A DNA stretch of 48,117 nt from Liolophura sinensis (taxonomy: Eukaryota > Mollusca > Polyplacophora > Chitonida > Chitonidae). The first letter of the stretch is position 1. Each line of letters opens with the position of its first letter. The stretch is taken from NCBI RefSeq assembly GCF_032854445.1, contig NW_027018275.1, forward strand, positions 1 to 48,117. Direction: 5' to 3'. Made by a program: the position numbers and the translations under genes. Positions 24,401 through 38,100 of the stretch are shown one piece after another. The notes under the pieces are model-generated. The model ran no database searches. It saw only the letters and a list, made by a program, of their open reading frames with translations, and was not told the origin of the DNA.

Positions 24401-26350
24401 GACTGGTCATTACTATATTCAACTTTTGACTATAAGTTATGTGCCCTTCGGTAGCCCAGAAGACCTGAAATCTTTGGGCCAAGCCCATTTAACTCACCCA
24501 GCAATTGTCTTACTTCTAAGTCCAAGACAATCTCAATGTCTTTATCTACGTGTAGAAAAACCGCACCATTTGTACATAAAAAACACAAGGTACTTGATAC
24601 AGTCTGCTGTAAAAAGTACAACTAAACACTGACCCACATTTATAAGGTGCCAAAAGATGCGGAATTGTGCCAGGCATCGGCAGCTGTTAAAAAATTGCAA
24701 ATATCCCTGGTTTCCATGGAGTAAGAGCCGTTGCTGGGCACGTGATTATGACATCAATGATCATTGAATTGTCGCTACAGCCAAAAGTATTGGTCGGAGA
24801 GCAACGCGGTTTGCACCATTCGATTTCTCGTCACAAAATACGTCGGATTAGCCTCTTAACAGCAGCACTGGAACAATTTTTCCACTTTTGCATTTTGCCT
24901 GGTCTTTTTGTTAATTGAAATCGTTCTACACTGTACTATGTACCATCGCGACTGGTCATTACTATATTCAACTTTTGACTATATGTTATGTGCCCTTCGG
25001 TAGCCCAGAAGACGTCAAATCTTTGGGCTAAGCCCATTTAAACTCACCCAGCAATTGCCTTACTTCTAAGTCCAAGACAATCTCAATGTCTTTATCAACG
25101 TGTAGAAAAACCAGACCATTTGTACATAAAAAACACAAGGTACTTGATACAGTCTGCTGTAAAAAGTACAACTGAACACTGACCCACTTCAGTAAGGTGC
25201 CAAAAGATGCGGAATTGAGCCAGGCATCGGCAGCTGTTGAAAAATTGCAAATTTCCCTGGTTTCCATGGAGTAAGAGCCGTTGTTGGGCACGTGATTATG
25301 ACATCAATGATCATTCAATTGTCGCTACAGCCAAAAGTATTGGTCAAAGAGCAACGCGGTTTCCACCATTCGATTTCTCGTCACAAAATACGTCGGATTA
25401 GCCTCTTAACAGCAGCACTGGAACAATTTGTCCAATTTTGCATTTTTGCCTGGTCTTTTTGTTAATTGAAATCGACTACACTGTACTCTGTACCATCGCG
25501 ACTGGTCATTACTATATTCAACTTTTGACTATATGTTATGTGCCCTTCGGTAGCCCAGAAGACGTCAAATCTTTGGGCTAAGCCCATTTAACTCACCCAG
25601 CAATTGCCTTACTTCTAAGTCGAAGACAATCTCAATGTCTTTATCTACGTGTAGAAAAACCACACCATTTGTACATAAAAAACACAAGGTACTTGATATA
25701 GTCTGCTGTAAAAAGTACAACTGAACACTGACCCACTTCAGTAAGGTGCCAAAAGATGCGGAATTGAGCCAGGCATCGGCAGCTGTTGAAAAATTGCAAA
25801 TTTCCCTGGTTTCCATGGAGTAAGAGCCGTTGCTACGCACGTGATTATGACATAAATGATCATTCAATTGTCGCTACAGCAAAAAGTATTGGTCGGAGAG
25901 CAACGCGGATTGCACCATTCGATTTCTCGTCACAAAATACGTCGGATTAGCCTCTTACTATTAGCACTGGAACAGTTTTTCCCACTTTTGCATTTTTGCC
26001 TGGTCTTTTTGTTAATTGAAATCGGCTACACTGTACTCTGTACAACCGCGACTGGTCATTACTATATTCAACTTTTGACTATAAGTTATGTGCCCTTCGG
26101 TAGCCCAGAAGACCTGAAATCTTTGGGCCAAGCCCATTTAACTCACCCAGCAATTGTCTTACTTCTAAGTCCAAGACAATCTCAATGTCTTTATCTACGT
26201 GTAGAAAAACCACACCATTTGTACGTGAAAAACCCAAGGTACTTGATACAGTCTGCTGTAAAAAGTACAACTTAACACTGACCCACTTCAGTAAGGTGCC
26301 AAAAGATGCGGAATTGAGCCAGGCATCGGCAGCTGTTGAAAAATTGCAAA
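21408..26350. repeat. Monomers M40-M48: block with 2- and 5-monomer offsets
   Basis: Starts are 21408, 21957, 22507, 23056, 23604, 24153, 24702, 25252 and 25801. M40, M43 and M45 share gaaaccggc and gggccaagccc. M42 and M47 share ggtcaaagagcaacgcgg and gcggtttccacc, and M44 shares the latter. M41 and M46 share the tctacactg and tatatgttatg forms with tcaacgtg. M40-M43 therefore reappear as M45-M48 at 2745 bp, while M42-M43 and M44-M45 are related at about 1098 bp. M48 already carries the gtgaaaaaccc and cttaacact tail that marks class R further downstream. Confidence 0.72.
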
Positions 26351-26898
26351 TTTCCCTGGTTTCCATGGAGTAAGAGCCGTTGCTACGCACGTGGTTATGA
26401 CATAAATGATTATTCAATTGTCGCTACAGCCAAAAGTATTGGTCGGAGAGCAACGCGGATTGCACCATTCGATTTCTCGTCACAAAATACGTCGGATTAG
26501 CTTCTTACTAGTAGCACTGGAACAGTTTTTCCACTTTTGCATTTTTGCCTGGTCTTTTTGTTAATTGTAATCGGCTACACTGTACTCTGTACAATCGCGA
26601 CTGGTCATTACTATATTCAACTTTTGACTATAAGTTATGTGCCCTTCGGTAGCCCAGAAGACCTGAAATCTTTGGGCTAAGCCCATTTAACTCACCCAGC
26701 AATTGTCTTACTTCTAAGTCCAAGACAACTCAATGTCTCTATCTACGTGTAGAAAAACCAGACCATTTGTACATAAAAAACACAAGGTACTTGATACAGT
26801 CTGCTGTAAAAAGTACAACTAAACACTGACCCACATTTATAAGGTGCCAAACGATGCGGAATTGAGCCAGGCATCGGCAGCTGTTAAAAAATTGCAAA
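26351..26898. repeat. Monomer M49, carrier of the 2-bp deletion variant
   Basis: M49 reads gacaactcaatg where most copies read gacaatctcaatg. M19, M31 and M35 have the same deletion. Together with the acatttataagg tail this defines one monomer lineage scattered over 16 kb. Confidence 0.75.
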
Positions 26899-29095
26899 TA
26901 TCCCTGGTTTCCATAAAGTAAGAGCCGTTGCTGGGCACGTGATCATGACATCAATGATCATTGAATTTTCGCTACAGCCAAAAGTATTGGTCGGAGAGCA
27001 ACGCCGTTTGCACCATTCGATTTCTCGTCACAAAATACGTCGGATTAGCCTCTTACCAGCAGCACTGGAACAGTTTTTCCACTTTTGCATTTTTGCCTGG
27101 TCTTTTTGTTAATTGAAATCGGCTACACTGTACTCTGTACAATCGCGACTGGTCATTACTATATTCAACTTTTGACTATAAGTTATGTGCCCTTCGGTAG
27201 CCCAGAAGACGTCAAATCTTTGGGCTAAGCCCATTGAACTCACCCAGCAATTGCCTTACTTCTAAGTCGAAGACAATCTCAATGTCTTTATCTACGTGTC
27301 GAAAAAACCGCACCATTTGTACATGAAAAACACAAGGTACTTGATACAGTCTGCTGTAAAAAGTACAACTAAACACTGACCCACATTTATAAGGTGCCAA
27401 AAGATGCGGAATTGTGCCAGGCATCGGCAGCTGTTAAAAAATTGCAAATATCCCTGGTTTCCATGGAGTAAGAGCCGTTGCTGGGCACGTGATTATGACA
27501 TCAATGATCATTCAATTGTCGCTACAGCCAAAAGTATTGGTCGGAGAGCAACGCGGTTTGCACCATTCGATTTCTCGTCACAAAATACGTCGGATTAGCC
27601 TCTTAACAGCAGCACTGGAACAATTTTTCCAATTTTGCATTTTTGCCTGGTCTTTTTGTTAATTGAAATCGTCTACACTGTACTCTGTACCATCGCGACT
27701 GGTCATTACTATATTCAACTTTTGACTATATGTTATGTGCCCTTCGGTAGCCCAGAAGACGTCAAATCTTTGGGCTAAGCCCATTTAACTCACCCAGCAA
27801 TTGTCTTACTTCTAAGTCGAAGACAATCTCAATGTCTTTATCTACGTGTAGAAAAACCAGACCATTTGTACATAAAAAACACAAGGTACTTGATACAGTC
27901 TGCTGTAAAAAGTACAACTGAACACTGACCCACTTCAGTAAGGTGCCAAAAGATGCGGAATTGAGCCAGGCATCGGCAGCTGTTGAAAAATTGCAAATTT
28001 CCCTGGTTTCCATGGAATAAGAGCCGTTGCTACGCACGTGATTATGACATAAATGATCAATCAATTGTCGCTACAGCCAAAAGTATTGGTCGGAGAGCAA
28101 CGCGGATTGCACCATTCGATTTCTCGTCAAAAAATACGTCGGATTAGCCTCTTACTAGTAGCACTGGAACAGTTATTCCACTTTTGCATTTTTGCCCGGT
28201 CTTTTTGTTAATTGAAACCGGCTACACTGTACTCTGTACAATCGCGACTGGTCATTACTATATTCAACTTTTGACTATAAGTTATGTGCCCTTCGGTAGC
28301 CCAGAAGACGTCAAATCTTTGGGCCAAGCCCATTTAACTCACCCAGCAATTGTCTTACTTCTAAGTCGAAGACAATCTCAATGTCTTTATCTACGTGTAG
28401 AAAAAGCAGACCATTTGTATGTGAAAAACCCAAGGTACTTGATACAGTCTGCTGTAAAAAGTACAACTTAACACTGACCCACTTCAGTAAGGTGCCAAAA
28501 GATGCGGAATTGAGCCAGGCATCGGCAGCTGTTGAAAAATTGCAAATTTCCCTGGTTTCCATGGAGTAAGAGCCGTTGCTACGCACGTGGTTATGACATA
28601 AATGATCATTGAATTGTCGCTACAGCCAAAAGTATTGGTCGGAGAGCAACGCGGATTGCACCATTCGATTTCTCGTCACAAAATATGTCGGATTAGCTTC
28701 TTACTAGTAGCACTGGAATAGTTTTTCCACTTTTCCATTTTTGCCTGGTCTTTTTGTTAATTGAAATCGGCTACACTGTACTCTGTACAATCGCAACTGG
28801 TCATTACTATATTCAACTTTTGACTATAAGTTATGTGCCCTTCGGTAGACCAGAAGACATTAAATGTTTGGGCTAAGCCCATTTAACTCACCCAGCAATT
28901 GTCTTACTTCTAAGTGCAAGACAATCTCAATGTCTTTATCTACGTGTAGAAAAACCACACCATTTGTACATAAAAAACACAAGGTACTTGATACAGTCTG
29001 CTGTAAAAAGTACAACTGACCACAGACCCACATGAATAAGGTGCCAAAAGATGCGGAATTGGGCCAGGCATCGGCAGCTGTTGAAAAATTGCAAA
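26899..29095. repeat. HOR unit P-Q-R-(S/T), monomers M50-M53
   Basis: Starts 26899, 27449, 27998 and 28547. Class P (3' half) has ccattgaactcaccc and acgtgtcgaaaa. Class Q has cagaccattt with gtcgaagac and is followed by catggaataag. Class R has cagttattccac, tgcccggtc, gtgaaaaaccc and cttaacact. Class S has ctggaatagttt, cttttccattt, acattaaatg and the acatgaataagg tail. The fourth monomer is a hybrid (see 28959-29044). The 5' half of M50 is not P-like, so the true unit starts inside M50. Stretches read side by side with the next unit (27300-27650 against 29497-29847) show no difference, including a shared extra A in cgaaaaaaccg. Confidence 0.85.
28959..29044. other. Hybrid junction S/T in M53
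   Basis: M53 is class S up to ccacaccattt (28959) and carries the T tail from ggtgcc (29044) through attgggcc. A single exchange here would remove one monomer and turn PQRST into PQR(S/T), which explains why the first unit is 2197 bp and the next 2745 bp. Confidence 0.75.
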
Positions 29096-31841
29096 TTTCC
29101 CTGGTTTCCATGGAGTAAGAGCCGTTGCTGGGCACGTGATTATGACATCAATGATCATTCAATTGTCACTACAGCAAAAAGTATTGGTCGGAGAGCAACG
29201 CGGTTTGCACCATTCGATTTCTCGTCACAAAATACGTCGGATTAGCCTCTTACTAGTAGCACTGGAACAGTTTTTCCACTTTTGCATTTTTGCCTGGTCT
29301 TTTTGTTAATTGTAATCGGCTACACTGTACTCTGTACAATCGCGACTGGTCATTACTATATTCAACTTTTGACTATAAGTTATGTGCCCTTCGGTAGCCC
29401 AGAAGACGTCAAATCTTTGGGCTAAGCCCATTGAACTCACCCAGCAATTGCCTTACTTCTAAGTCGAAGACAATCTCAATGTCTTTATCTACGTGTCGAA
29501 AAAACCGCACCATTTGTACATGAAAAACACAAGGTACTTGATACAGTCTGCTGTAAAAAGTACAACTAAACACTGACCCACATTTATAAGGTGCCAAAAG
29601 ATGCGGAATTGTGCCAGGCATCGGCAGCTGTTAAAAAATTGCAAATATCCCTGGTTTCCATGGAGTAAGAGCCGTTGCTGGGCACGTGATTATGACATCA
29701 ATGATCATTCAATTGTCGCTACAGCCAAAAGTATTGGTCGGAGAGCAACGCGGTTTGCACCATTCGATTTCTCGTCACAAAATACGTCGGATTAGCCTCT
29801 TAACAGCAGCACTGGAACAATTTTTCCAATTTTGCATTTTTGCCTGGTCTTTTTGTTAATTGAAATCGTCTACACTGTACTCTGTACCATCGCGACTGGT
29901 CATTACTATATTCAACTTTTGACTATATGTTATGTGCCCTTCGGTAGCCCAGAAGACGTCAAATCTTTGGGCTAAGCCCATTTAACTCACCCAGCAATTG
30001 TCTTACTTCTAAGTCGAAGACAATCTCAATGTCTTTATCTACGTGTAGAAAAACCAGACCATTTGTACATAAAAAACACAAGGTACTTGATACAGTCTGC
30101 TGTAAAAAGTACAACTGAACACTGACCCACTTCAGTAAGGTGCCAAAAGATGCGGAATTGAGCCAGGCATCGGCAGCTGTTGAAAAATTGCAAATTTCCC
30201 TGGTTTCCATGGAATAAGAGCCGTTGCTACGCACGTGATTATGACATAAATGATCAATCAATTGTCGCTACAGCCAAAAGTATTGGTCGGAGAGCAACGC
30301 GGATTGCACCATTCGATTTCTCGTCAAAAAATACGTCGGATTAGCCTCTTACTAGTAGCACTGGAACAGTTATTCCACTTTTGCATTTTTGCCCGGTCTT
30401 TTTGTTAATTGAAACCGGCTACACTGTACTCTGTACAATCGCGACTGGTCATTACTATATTCAACTTTTGACTATAAGTTATGTGCCCTTCGGTAGCCCA
30501 GAAGACGTCAAATCTTTGGGCCAAGCCCATTTAACTCACCCAGCAATTGTCTTACTTCTAAGTCGAAGACAATCTCAATGTCTTTATCTACGTGTAGAAA
30601 AAGCAGACCATTTGTATGTGAAAAACCCAAGGTACTTGATACAGTCTGCTGTAAAAAGTACAACTTAACACTGACCCACTTCAGTAAGGTGCCAAAAGAT
30701 GCGGAATTGAGCCAGGCATCGGCAGCTGTTGAAAAATTGCAAATTTCCCTGGTTTCCATGGAGTAAGAGCCGTTGCTACGCACGTGGTTATGACATAAAT
30801 GATCATTGAATTGTCGCTACAGCCAAAAGTATTGGTCGGAGAGCAACGCGGATTGCACCATTCGATTTCTCGTCACAAAATATGTCGGATTAGCTTCTTA
30901 CTAGTAGCACTGGAATAGTTTTTCCACTTTTCCATTTTTGCCTGGTCTTTTTGTTAATTGAAATCGGCTACACTGTACTCTGTACAATCGCAACTGGTCA
31001 TTACTATATTCAACTTTTGACTATAAGTTATGTGCCCTTCGGTAGACCAGAAGACATTAAATGTTTGGGCTAAGCCCATTTAACTCACCCAGCAATTGTC
31101 TTACTTCTAAGTGCAAGACAATCTCAATGTCTTTATCTACGTGTAGAAAAACCACACCATTTGTACATAAAAAACACAAGGTACTTGATACAGTCTGCTG
31201 TAAAAAGTACAACTGACCACAGACCCACATGAATAAGGTGACAAAAGATGCGGAATAGAGCCAGGTATCGGCAGCTGTTGAAAAATTGCAAATTTCCCTG
31301 GTTTCCATGGAGTAAGAGCCGTTGCTGGGCACGTGATTATGACATAAATGATTATTCAATTGTCGCTACAGCAAAAAGTATTGGTCGGAGAGCAACGCGG
31401 TTTGCACCATTCGATTTCTAGTCACAAAATAGGTCGGATTAGCCTCTTACCAGCAGCACTGGAACAGTTTTTCCAATTTTGCATTTTTGCCTGGTCTTTT
31501 TGTTAATTGAAATCGGCTACACTGTACTCTGTACAATCGCAACTGGTCATTACTATATTCAACTTTTGACTATAAGTTATGTGCCCTTCGGTAGACCAGA
31601 AGACATCAAATGTTTGGGCTAAGCCCATTTAACTCACCCAGCAATTGCCTTACTTCTAAGTGCAAGACAATCTCAATGTCTTTATCTACGTGTAGAAAAA
31701 CCACGCCATTTGTACATAAAAAACACAAGGTACTTGATACAGTCTGCTGTAAAAAGTACAACTGACCACAGACCCACATGAATAAGGTGCCAAAAGATGC
31801 GGAATTGGGCCAGGCATCGGCAGCTGTTGAAAAATTGCAAA
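29096..31841. repeat. HOR unit P-Q-R-S-T, monomers M54-M58 (2746 bp)
   Basis: Starts 29096, 29646, 30195, 30744 and 31293. The same P, Q, R and S markers occur as in the preceding unit, and then a fifth monomer, T. T combines a U-like 5' half (ttctagtcac, aataggtcgg, ttccaatttt) with a tail reading ccacgccattt, gaataaggtgcc and attgggcc. T is followed by P at M59, and the T-like tail of M83 is followed by P at M84. Confidence 0.87.
31475..31510. other. Half-monomer switch U/T in M58
   Basis: The 5' part equals class U (ttctagtcac, aataggtcgg, ttccaatttt to 31475). The 3' part, from ttgaaatcgg (31510), differs from U, which has ttgtaatcgg. The switch lies in monomer positions 183-218. Confidence 0.65.
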
Positions 31842-34800
31842 TTTCCCTGGTTTCCATGGAGTAAGAGCCGTTGCTGGGCACGTGATTATGACATCAATGA
31901 TCATTCAATTGTCACTACAGCAAAAAGTATTGGTCGGAGAGCAACGCGGTTTGCACCATTCGATTTCTCGTCACAAAATACGTCGGATTAGCCTCTTACT
32001 AGTAGCACTGGAACAGTTTTTCCACTTTTGCATTTTTGCCTGGTCTTTTTGTTAATTGTAATCGGCTACACTGTACTCTGTACAATCGCGACTGGTCATT
32101 ACTATATTCAACTTTTGACTATAAGTTATGTGCCCTTCGGTAGCCCAGAAGACGTCAAATCTTTGGGCTAAGCCCATTGAACTCACCCAGCAATTGCCTT
32201 ACTTCTAAGTCGAAGACAATCTCAATGTCTTTATCTACGTGTCGAAAAACCGCACCATTTGTACATGAAAAACACAAGGTACTTGATACAGTCTGCTGTA
32301 AAAAGTACAACTAAACACTGACCCACATTTATAAGGTGCCAAAAGATGCGGAATTGTGCCAGGCATCGGCAGCTGTTAAAAAATTGCAAATATCCCTGGT
32401 TTCCATGGAGTAAGAGCCGTTGCTGGGCACGTGATTATGACATCAATGATCATTCAATTGTCGCTACAGCCAAAAGTATTGGTCGGAGAGCAACGCGGTT
32501 TGCACCATTCGATTTCTCGTCACAAAATACGTCGGATTAGCCTCTTAACAGCAGCACTGGAACAATTTTTCCAATTTTGCATTTTTGCCTGGTCTTTTTG
32601 TTAATTGAAATCGTCTACACTGTACTCTGTACCATCGCGACTGGTCATTACTATATTCAACATTTGACTATATGTTATGTGCCCTTCGGTAGCCCAGAAG
32701 ACGTCAAATCTTTGGGCTAAGCCCATTTAACTCACCCAGCAATTGTCTTACTTCTAAGTCGAAGACAATCTCAATGTCTTTATCTACGTGTAGAAAAACC
32801 AGACCATTTGTACATAAAAAACACAAGGTACTTGATACAGTCTGCTGTAAAAAGTACAACTGAACACTGACCCACTTCAGTAAGGTGCCAAAAGATGCGG
32901 AATTGAGCCAGGCATCGGCAGCTGTTGAAAAATTGCAAATTTCCCTGGTTTCCATGGAATAAGAGCCGTTGCTACGCACGTGATTATGACATAAATGATC
33001 AATCAATTGTCGCTACAGCCAAAAGTATTGGTCGGAGAGCAACGCGGATTGCACCATTCGATTTCTCGTCAAAAAATACGTCGGATTAGCCTCTTACTAG
33101 TAGCACTGGAACAGTTATTCCACTTTTGCATTTTTGCCCGGTCTTTTTGTTAATTGAAACCGGCTACACTGTACTCTGTACAATCGCGACTGGTCATTAC
33201 TATATTCAACTTTTGACTATAAGTTATGTGCCCTTCGGTAGCCCAGAAGACGTCAAATCTTTGGGCCAAGCCCATTTAACTCACCCAGCAATTGTCTTAC
33301 TTCTAAGTCGAAGACAATCTCAATGTCTTTATCTACGTGTAGAAAAAGCAGACCATTTGTATGTGAAAAACCCAAGGTACTTGATACAGTCTGCTGTAAA
33401 AAGTACAACTTAACACTGACCCACTTCAGTAAGGTGCCAAAAGATGCGGAATTGAGCCAGGCATCGGCAGCTGTTGAAAAATTGCAAATTTCCCTGGTTT
33501 CCATGGAGTAAGAGCCGTTGCTACGCACGTGGTTATGACATAAATGATCATTGAATTGTCGCTACAGCCAAAAGTATTGGTCGGAGAGCAACGCGGATTG
33601 CACCATTCGATTTCTCGTCACAAAATATGTCGGATTAGCTTCTTACTAGTAGCACTGGAATAGTTTTTCCACTTTTCCATTTTTGCCTGGTCTTTTTGTT
33701 AATTGAAATCGGCTACACTGTACTCTGTACAATCGCAACTGGTCATTACTATATTCAACTTTTGACTATAAGTTATGTGCCCTTCGGTAGACCAGAAGAC
33801 ATTAAATGTTTGGGCTAAGCCCATTTAACTCACCCAGCAATTGTCTTACTTCTAAGTGCAAGACAATCTCAATGTCTTTATCTACGTGTAGAAAAACCAC
33901 ACCATTTGTACATAAAAAACACAAGGTACTTGATACAGTCTGCTGTAAAAAGTACAACTGACCACAGACCCACATGAATAAGGTGACAAAAGATGCGGAA
34001 TAGAGCCAGGTATCGGCAGCTGTTGAAAAATTGCAAATTTCCCTGGTTTCCATGGAGTAAGAGCCGTTGCTGGGCACGTGATTATGACATAAATGATTAT
34101 TCAATTGTCGCTACAGCAAAAAGTATTGGTCGGAGAGCAACGCGGTTTGCACCATTCGATTTCTAGTCACAAAATAGGTCGGATTAGCCTCTTACCAGCA
34201 GCACTGGAACAGTTTTTCCAATTTTGCATTTTTGCCTGGTCTTTTTGTTAATTGTAATCGGCTACACTGTACTCTGTACAATCGCAACTGGTCATTACTA
34301 TATTCAACTTTTGACTATAAGTTATGTGCCCTTCGGTAGCCCAGAAGACGTCAAATCTTTGGGCTAAGCCCAATTAACTCACCCAGCAATTGCCTTACTT
34401 CTAAGTCGAAGACAATCTCAATGTCTTTATCTACGTGTAGAAAAACCACACCATTTGTACATGAAAAACACAAGGGAATTGATACAGTCTGCTGTAAAAT
34501 GTACAACTGAACACTGACCCACTTCAGTAAGGTGCCAAAAGATGCAGAATTGAGCCAGGCATCGGCAGCTGTTGAAAAATTGCAAATTTCCCTGGTTTCC
34601 ATGGAGTAAGAGCCGTTGCTACGCACGTGGTTATGACATAAATGATCATTCAATTGTCGCTACAGCCAAAAGTATTGGTCGGAGAGCAACGCGGTTTGCA
34701 CCATTCGATTTCTCGTCACAAAATACGTCGGATTAGCTTCTTACTAGTAGCACTGGAACAGTTTTTCCACTTTTGCATTTTTGCCTGGTCTTTTTGTTAA

Positions 34801-35135
34801 TTGAAATCGGCTACACTGTACTCTGTACAATCGCGACTGGTCATTACTATATTCAACTTTTGACTATAAGTTATGTGCCCTTCGGTAGCCCAGAAGACCT
34901 GAAATCTTTGGGCCAAGCCCATTTAACTCACCCAGCAATTGTCTTACTTCTAAGTCCAAGACAATCTCAATGTCTTTATCTACGTGTAGAAAAACCACAC
35001 CATTTGTACATAAAAAACACAAGGTACTTGATACAGTCTGCTGTAAAAAGTACAACTTAACACTGACCCACATTTATAAGGTGCCAAAAGATGCGGAATT
35101 GGGCCAGGCATCGGCAGCTGTTAAAAAATTGCAAA
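31842..35135. repeat. HOR unit P-Q-R-S-U-V, copy 1, monomers M59-M64 (3294 bp)
   Basis: Starts 31842, 32391, 32940, 33489, 34038 and 34587. PQRS is as before. U has cccaattaactc, acaagggaattg, taaaatgtac and gatgcagaattg. V has gacctgaaatctttgggcc with cttaacact and the acatttataagg tail. The unit repeats with exactly 3294 bp (6 x 549) between corresponding points in the next block. Confidence 0.88.
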
Positions 35136-38100
35136 TATCCCTGGTTTCCATGGAGTAAGAGCCGTTGCTGGGCACGTGATTATGACATCAATGATCATTC
35201 AATTGTCGCTACAGCCAAAAGTATTGGTCGGAGAGCAACGCGGTTTGCACCATTCGATTTCTCGTCACAAAATACGTCGGATTAGCCTCTTACTAGTAGC
35301 ACTGGAACAGTTTTTCCACTTTTGCATTTTTGCCTGGTCTTTTTGTTAATTGTAATCGGCTACACTGTACTCTGTACAATCGCGACTGGTCATTACTATA
35401 TTTAACTTTTGACTATAAGTTATGTGCCCTTCGGTAGCCCAGAAGACGTCAAATCTTTGGGCTAAGCCCATTGAACTCACCCAGCAATTGCCTTACTTCT
35501 AAGTCGAAGACAATCTCAATGTCTTTATCTACGTGTCGAAAAACCGCACCATTTGTACATGAAAAACACAAGGTACTTGATACAGTCTGCTGTAAAAAGT
35601 ACAACTAAACACTGACCCACATTTATAAGGTGCCAAAAGATGCGGAATTGTGCCAGGCATCGGCAGCTGTTAAAAAATTGCAAATATCCCTGGTTTCCAT
35701 GGAGTAAGAGCCGTTGCTGGGCACGTGATTATGACATCAATGATCATTCAATTGTCGCTACAGCCAAAAGTATTGGTCGGAGAGCAACGCGGTTTGCACC
35801 ATTCGATTTCTCGTCACAAAATACGTCGGATTAGCCTCTTAACAGCAGCACTGGAACAATTTTTCCAATTTTGCATTTTTGCCTGGTCTTTTTGTTAATT
35901 GAAATCGTCTACACTGTACTCTGTACCATCGCGACTGGTCATTACTATATTCAACTTTTGACTATATGTTATGTGCCCTTCGGTAGCCCAGAAGACGTCA
36001 AATGTTTGGGCTAAGCCCATTTAACTCACCCAGCAATTGTCTTACTTCTAAGTCGAAGACAATCTCAATGTCTTTATCTACGTGTAGAAAAACCAGACCA
36101 TTTGTACATAAAAAACACAAGGTACTTGATACAGTCTGCTGTAAAAAGTACAACTGAACACTGACCCACTTCAGTAAGGTGCCAAAAGATGCGGAATTGA
36201 GCCAGGCATCGGCAGCTGTTGAAAAATTGCAAATTTCCCTGGTTTCCATGGAATAAGAGCCGTTGCTACGCACGTGATTATGACATAAATGATCAATCAA
36301 TTGTCGCTACAGCCAAAAGTATTGGTCGGAGAGCAACGCGGATTGCACCATTCGATTTCTCGTCAAAAAATACGTCGGATTAGCCTCTTACTAGTAGCAC
36401 TGGAACAGTTATTCCACTTTTGCATTTTTGCCCGGTCTTTTTGTTAATTGAAACCGGCTACACTGTACTCTGTACAATCGCGACTGGTCATTACTATATT
36501 CAACTTTTGACTATAAGTTATGTGCCCTTCGGTAGCCCAGAAGACGTCAAATCTTTGGGCCAAGCCCATTTAACTCACCCAGCAATTGTCTTACTTCTAA
36601 GTCGAAGACAATCTCAATGTCTTTATCTACGTGTAGAAAAAGCAGACCATTTGTATGTGAAAAACCCAAGGTACTTGATACAGTCTGCTGTAAAAAGTAC
36701 AACTTAACACTGACCCACTTCAGTAAGGTGCCAAAAGATGCGGAATTGAGCCAGGCATCGGCAGCTGTTGAAAAATTGCAAATTTCCCTGGTTTCCATGG
36801 AGTAAGAGCCGTTGCTACGCACGTGGTTATGACATAAATGATCATTGAATTGTCGCTACAGCCAAAAGTATTGGTCGGAGAGCAACGCGGATTGCACCAT
36901 TCGATTTCTCGTCACAAAATATGTCGGATTAGCTTCTTACTAGTAGCACTGGAATAGTTTTTCCACTTTTCCATTTTTGCCTGGTCTTTTTGTTAATTGA
37001 AATCGGCTACACTGTACTCTGTACAATCGCAACTGGTCATTACTATATTCAACTTTTGACTATAAGTTATGTGCCCTTCGGTAGACCAGAAGACATTAAA
37101 TGTTTGGGCTAAGCCCATTTAACTCACCCAGCAATTGTCTTACTTCTAAGTGCAAGACAATCTCAATGTCTTTATCTACGTGTAGAAAAACCACACCATT
37201 TGTACATAAAAAACACAAGGTACTTGATACAGTCTGCTGTAAAAAGTACAACTGACCACAGACCCACATGAATAAGGTGACAAAAGATGCGGAATAGAGC
37301 CAGGTATCGGCAGCTGTTGAAAAATTGCAAATTTCCCTGGTTTCCATGGAGTAAGAGCCGTTGCTGGGCACGTGATTATGACATAAATGATTATTCAATT
37401 GTCGCTACAGCAAAAAGTATTGGTCGGAGAGCAACGCGGTTTGCACCATTCGATTTCTAGTCACAAAATAGGTCGGATTAGCCTCTTACCAGCAGCACTG
37501 GAACAGTTTTTCCAATTTTGCATTTTTGCCTGGTCTTTTTGTTAATTGTAATCGGCTACACTGTACTCTGTACAATCGCAACTGGTCATTACTATATTCA
37601 ACTTTTGACTATAAGTTATGTGCCCTTCGGTAGCCCAGAAGACGTCAAATCTTTGGGCTAAGCCCAATTAACTCACCCAGCAATTGCCTTACTTCTAAGT
37701 CGAAGACAATCTCAATGTCTTTATCTACGTGTAGAAAAACCACACCATTTGTACATGAAAAACACAAGGGAATTGATACAGTCTGCTGTAAAATGTACAA
37801 CTGAACACTGACCCACTTCAGTAAGGTGCCAAAAGATGCAGAATTGAGCCAGGCATCGGCAGCTGTTGAAAAATTGCAAATTTCCCTGGTTTCCATGGAG
37901 TAAGAGCCGTTGCTACGCAGGTGGTTATGACATAAATGATCATTCAATTGTCGCTACAGCCAAAAGTATTGGTCGGAGAGCAACGCGGTTTGCACCATTC
38001 GATTTCTCGTCACAAAATACGTCGGATTAGCTTCTTACTAGTAGCACTGGAACAGTTTTTCCACTTTTGCATTTTTGCCTGGTCTTTTTGTTAATTGAAA

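Noticed and set aside
25856-26275. Plus-strand open frame of 139 codons and the related 95-97 codon frames
   Set aside because: These are other frames of the same monomer, overlapping the minus-strand frame. Their length depends on loss of one stop in the gggccaagccc and gggctcagccc variants. There is no sign of coding constraint.
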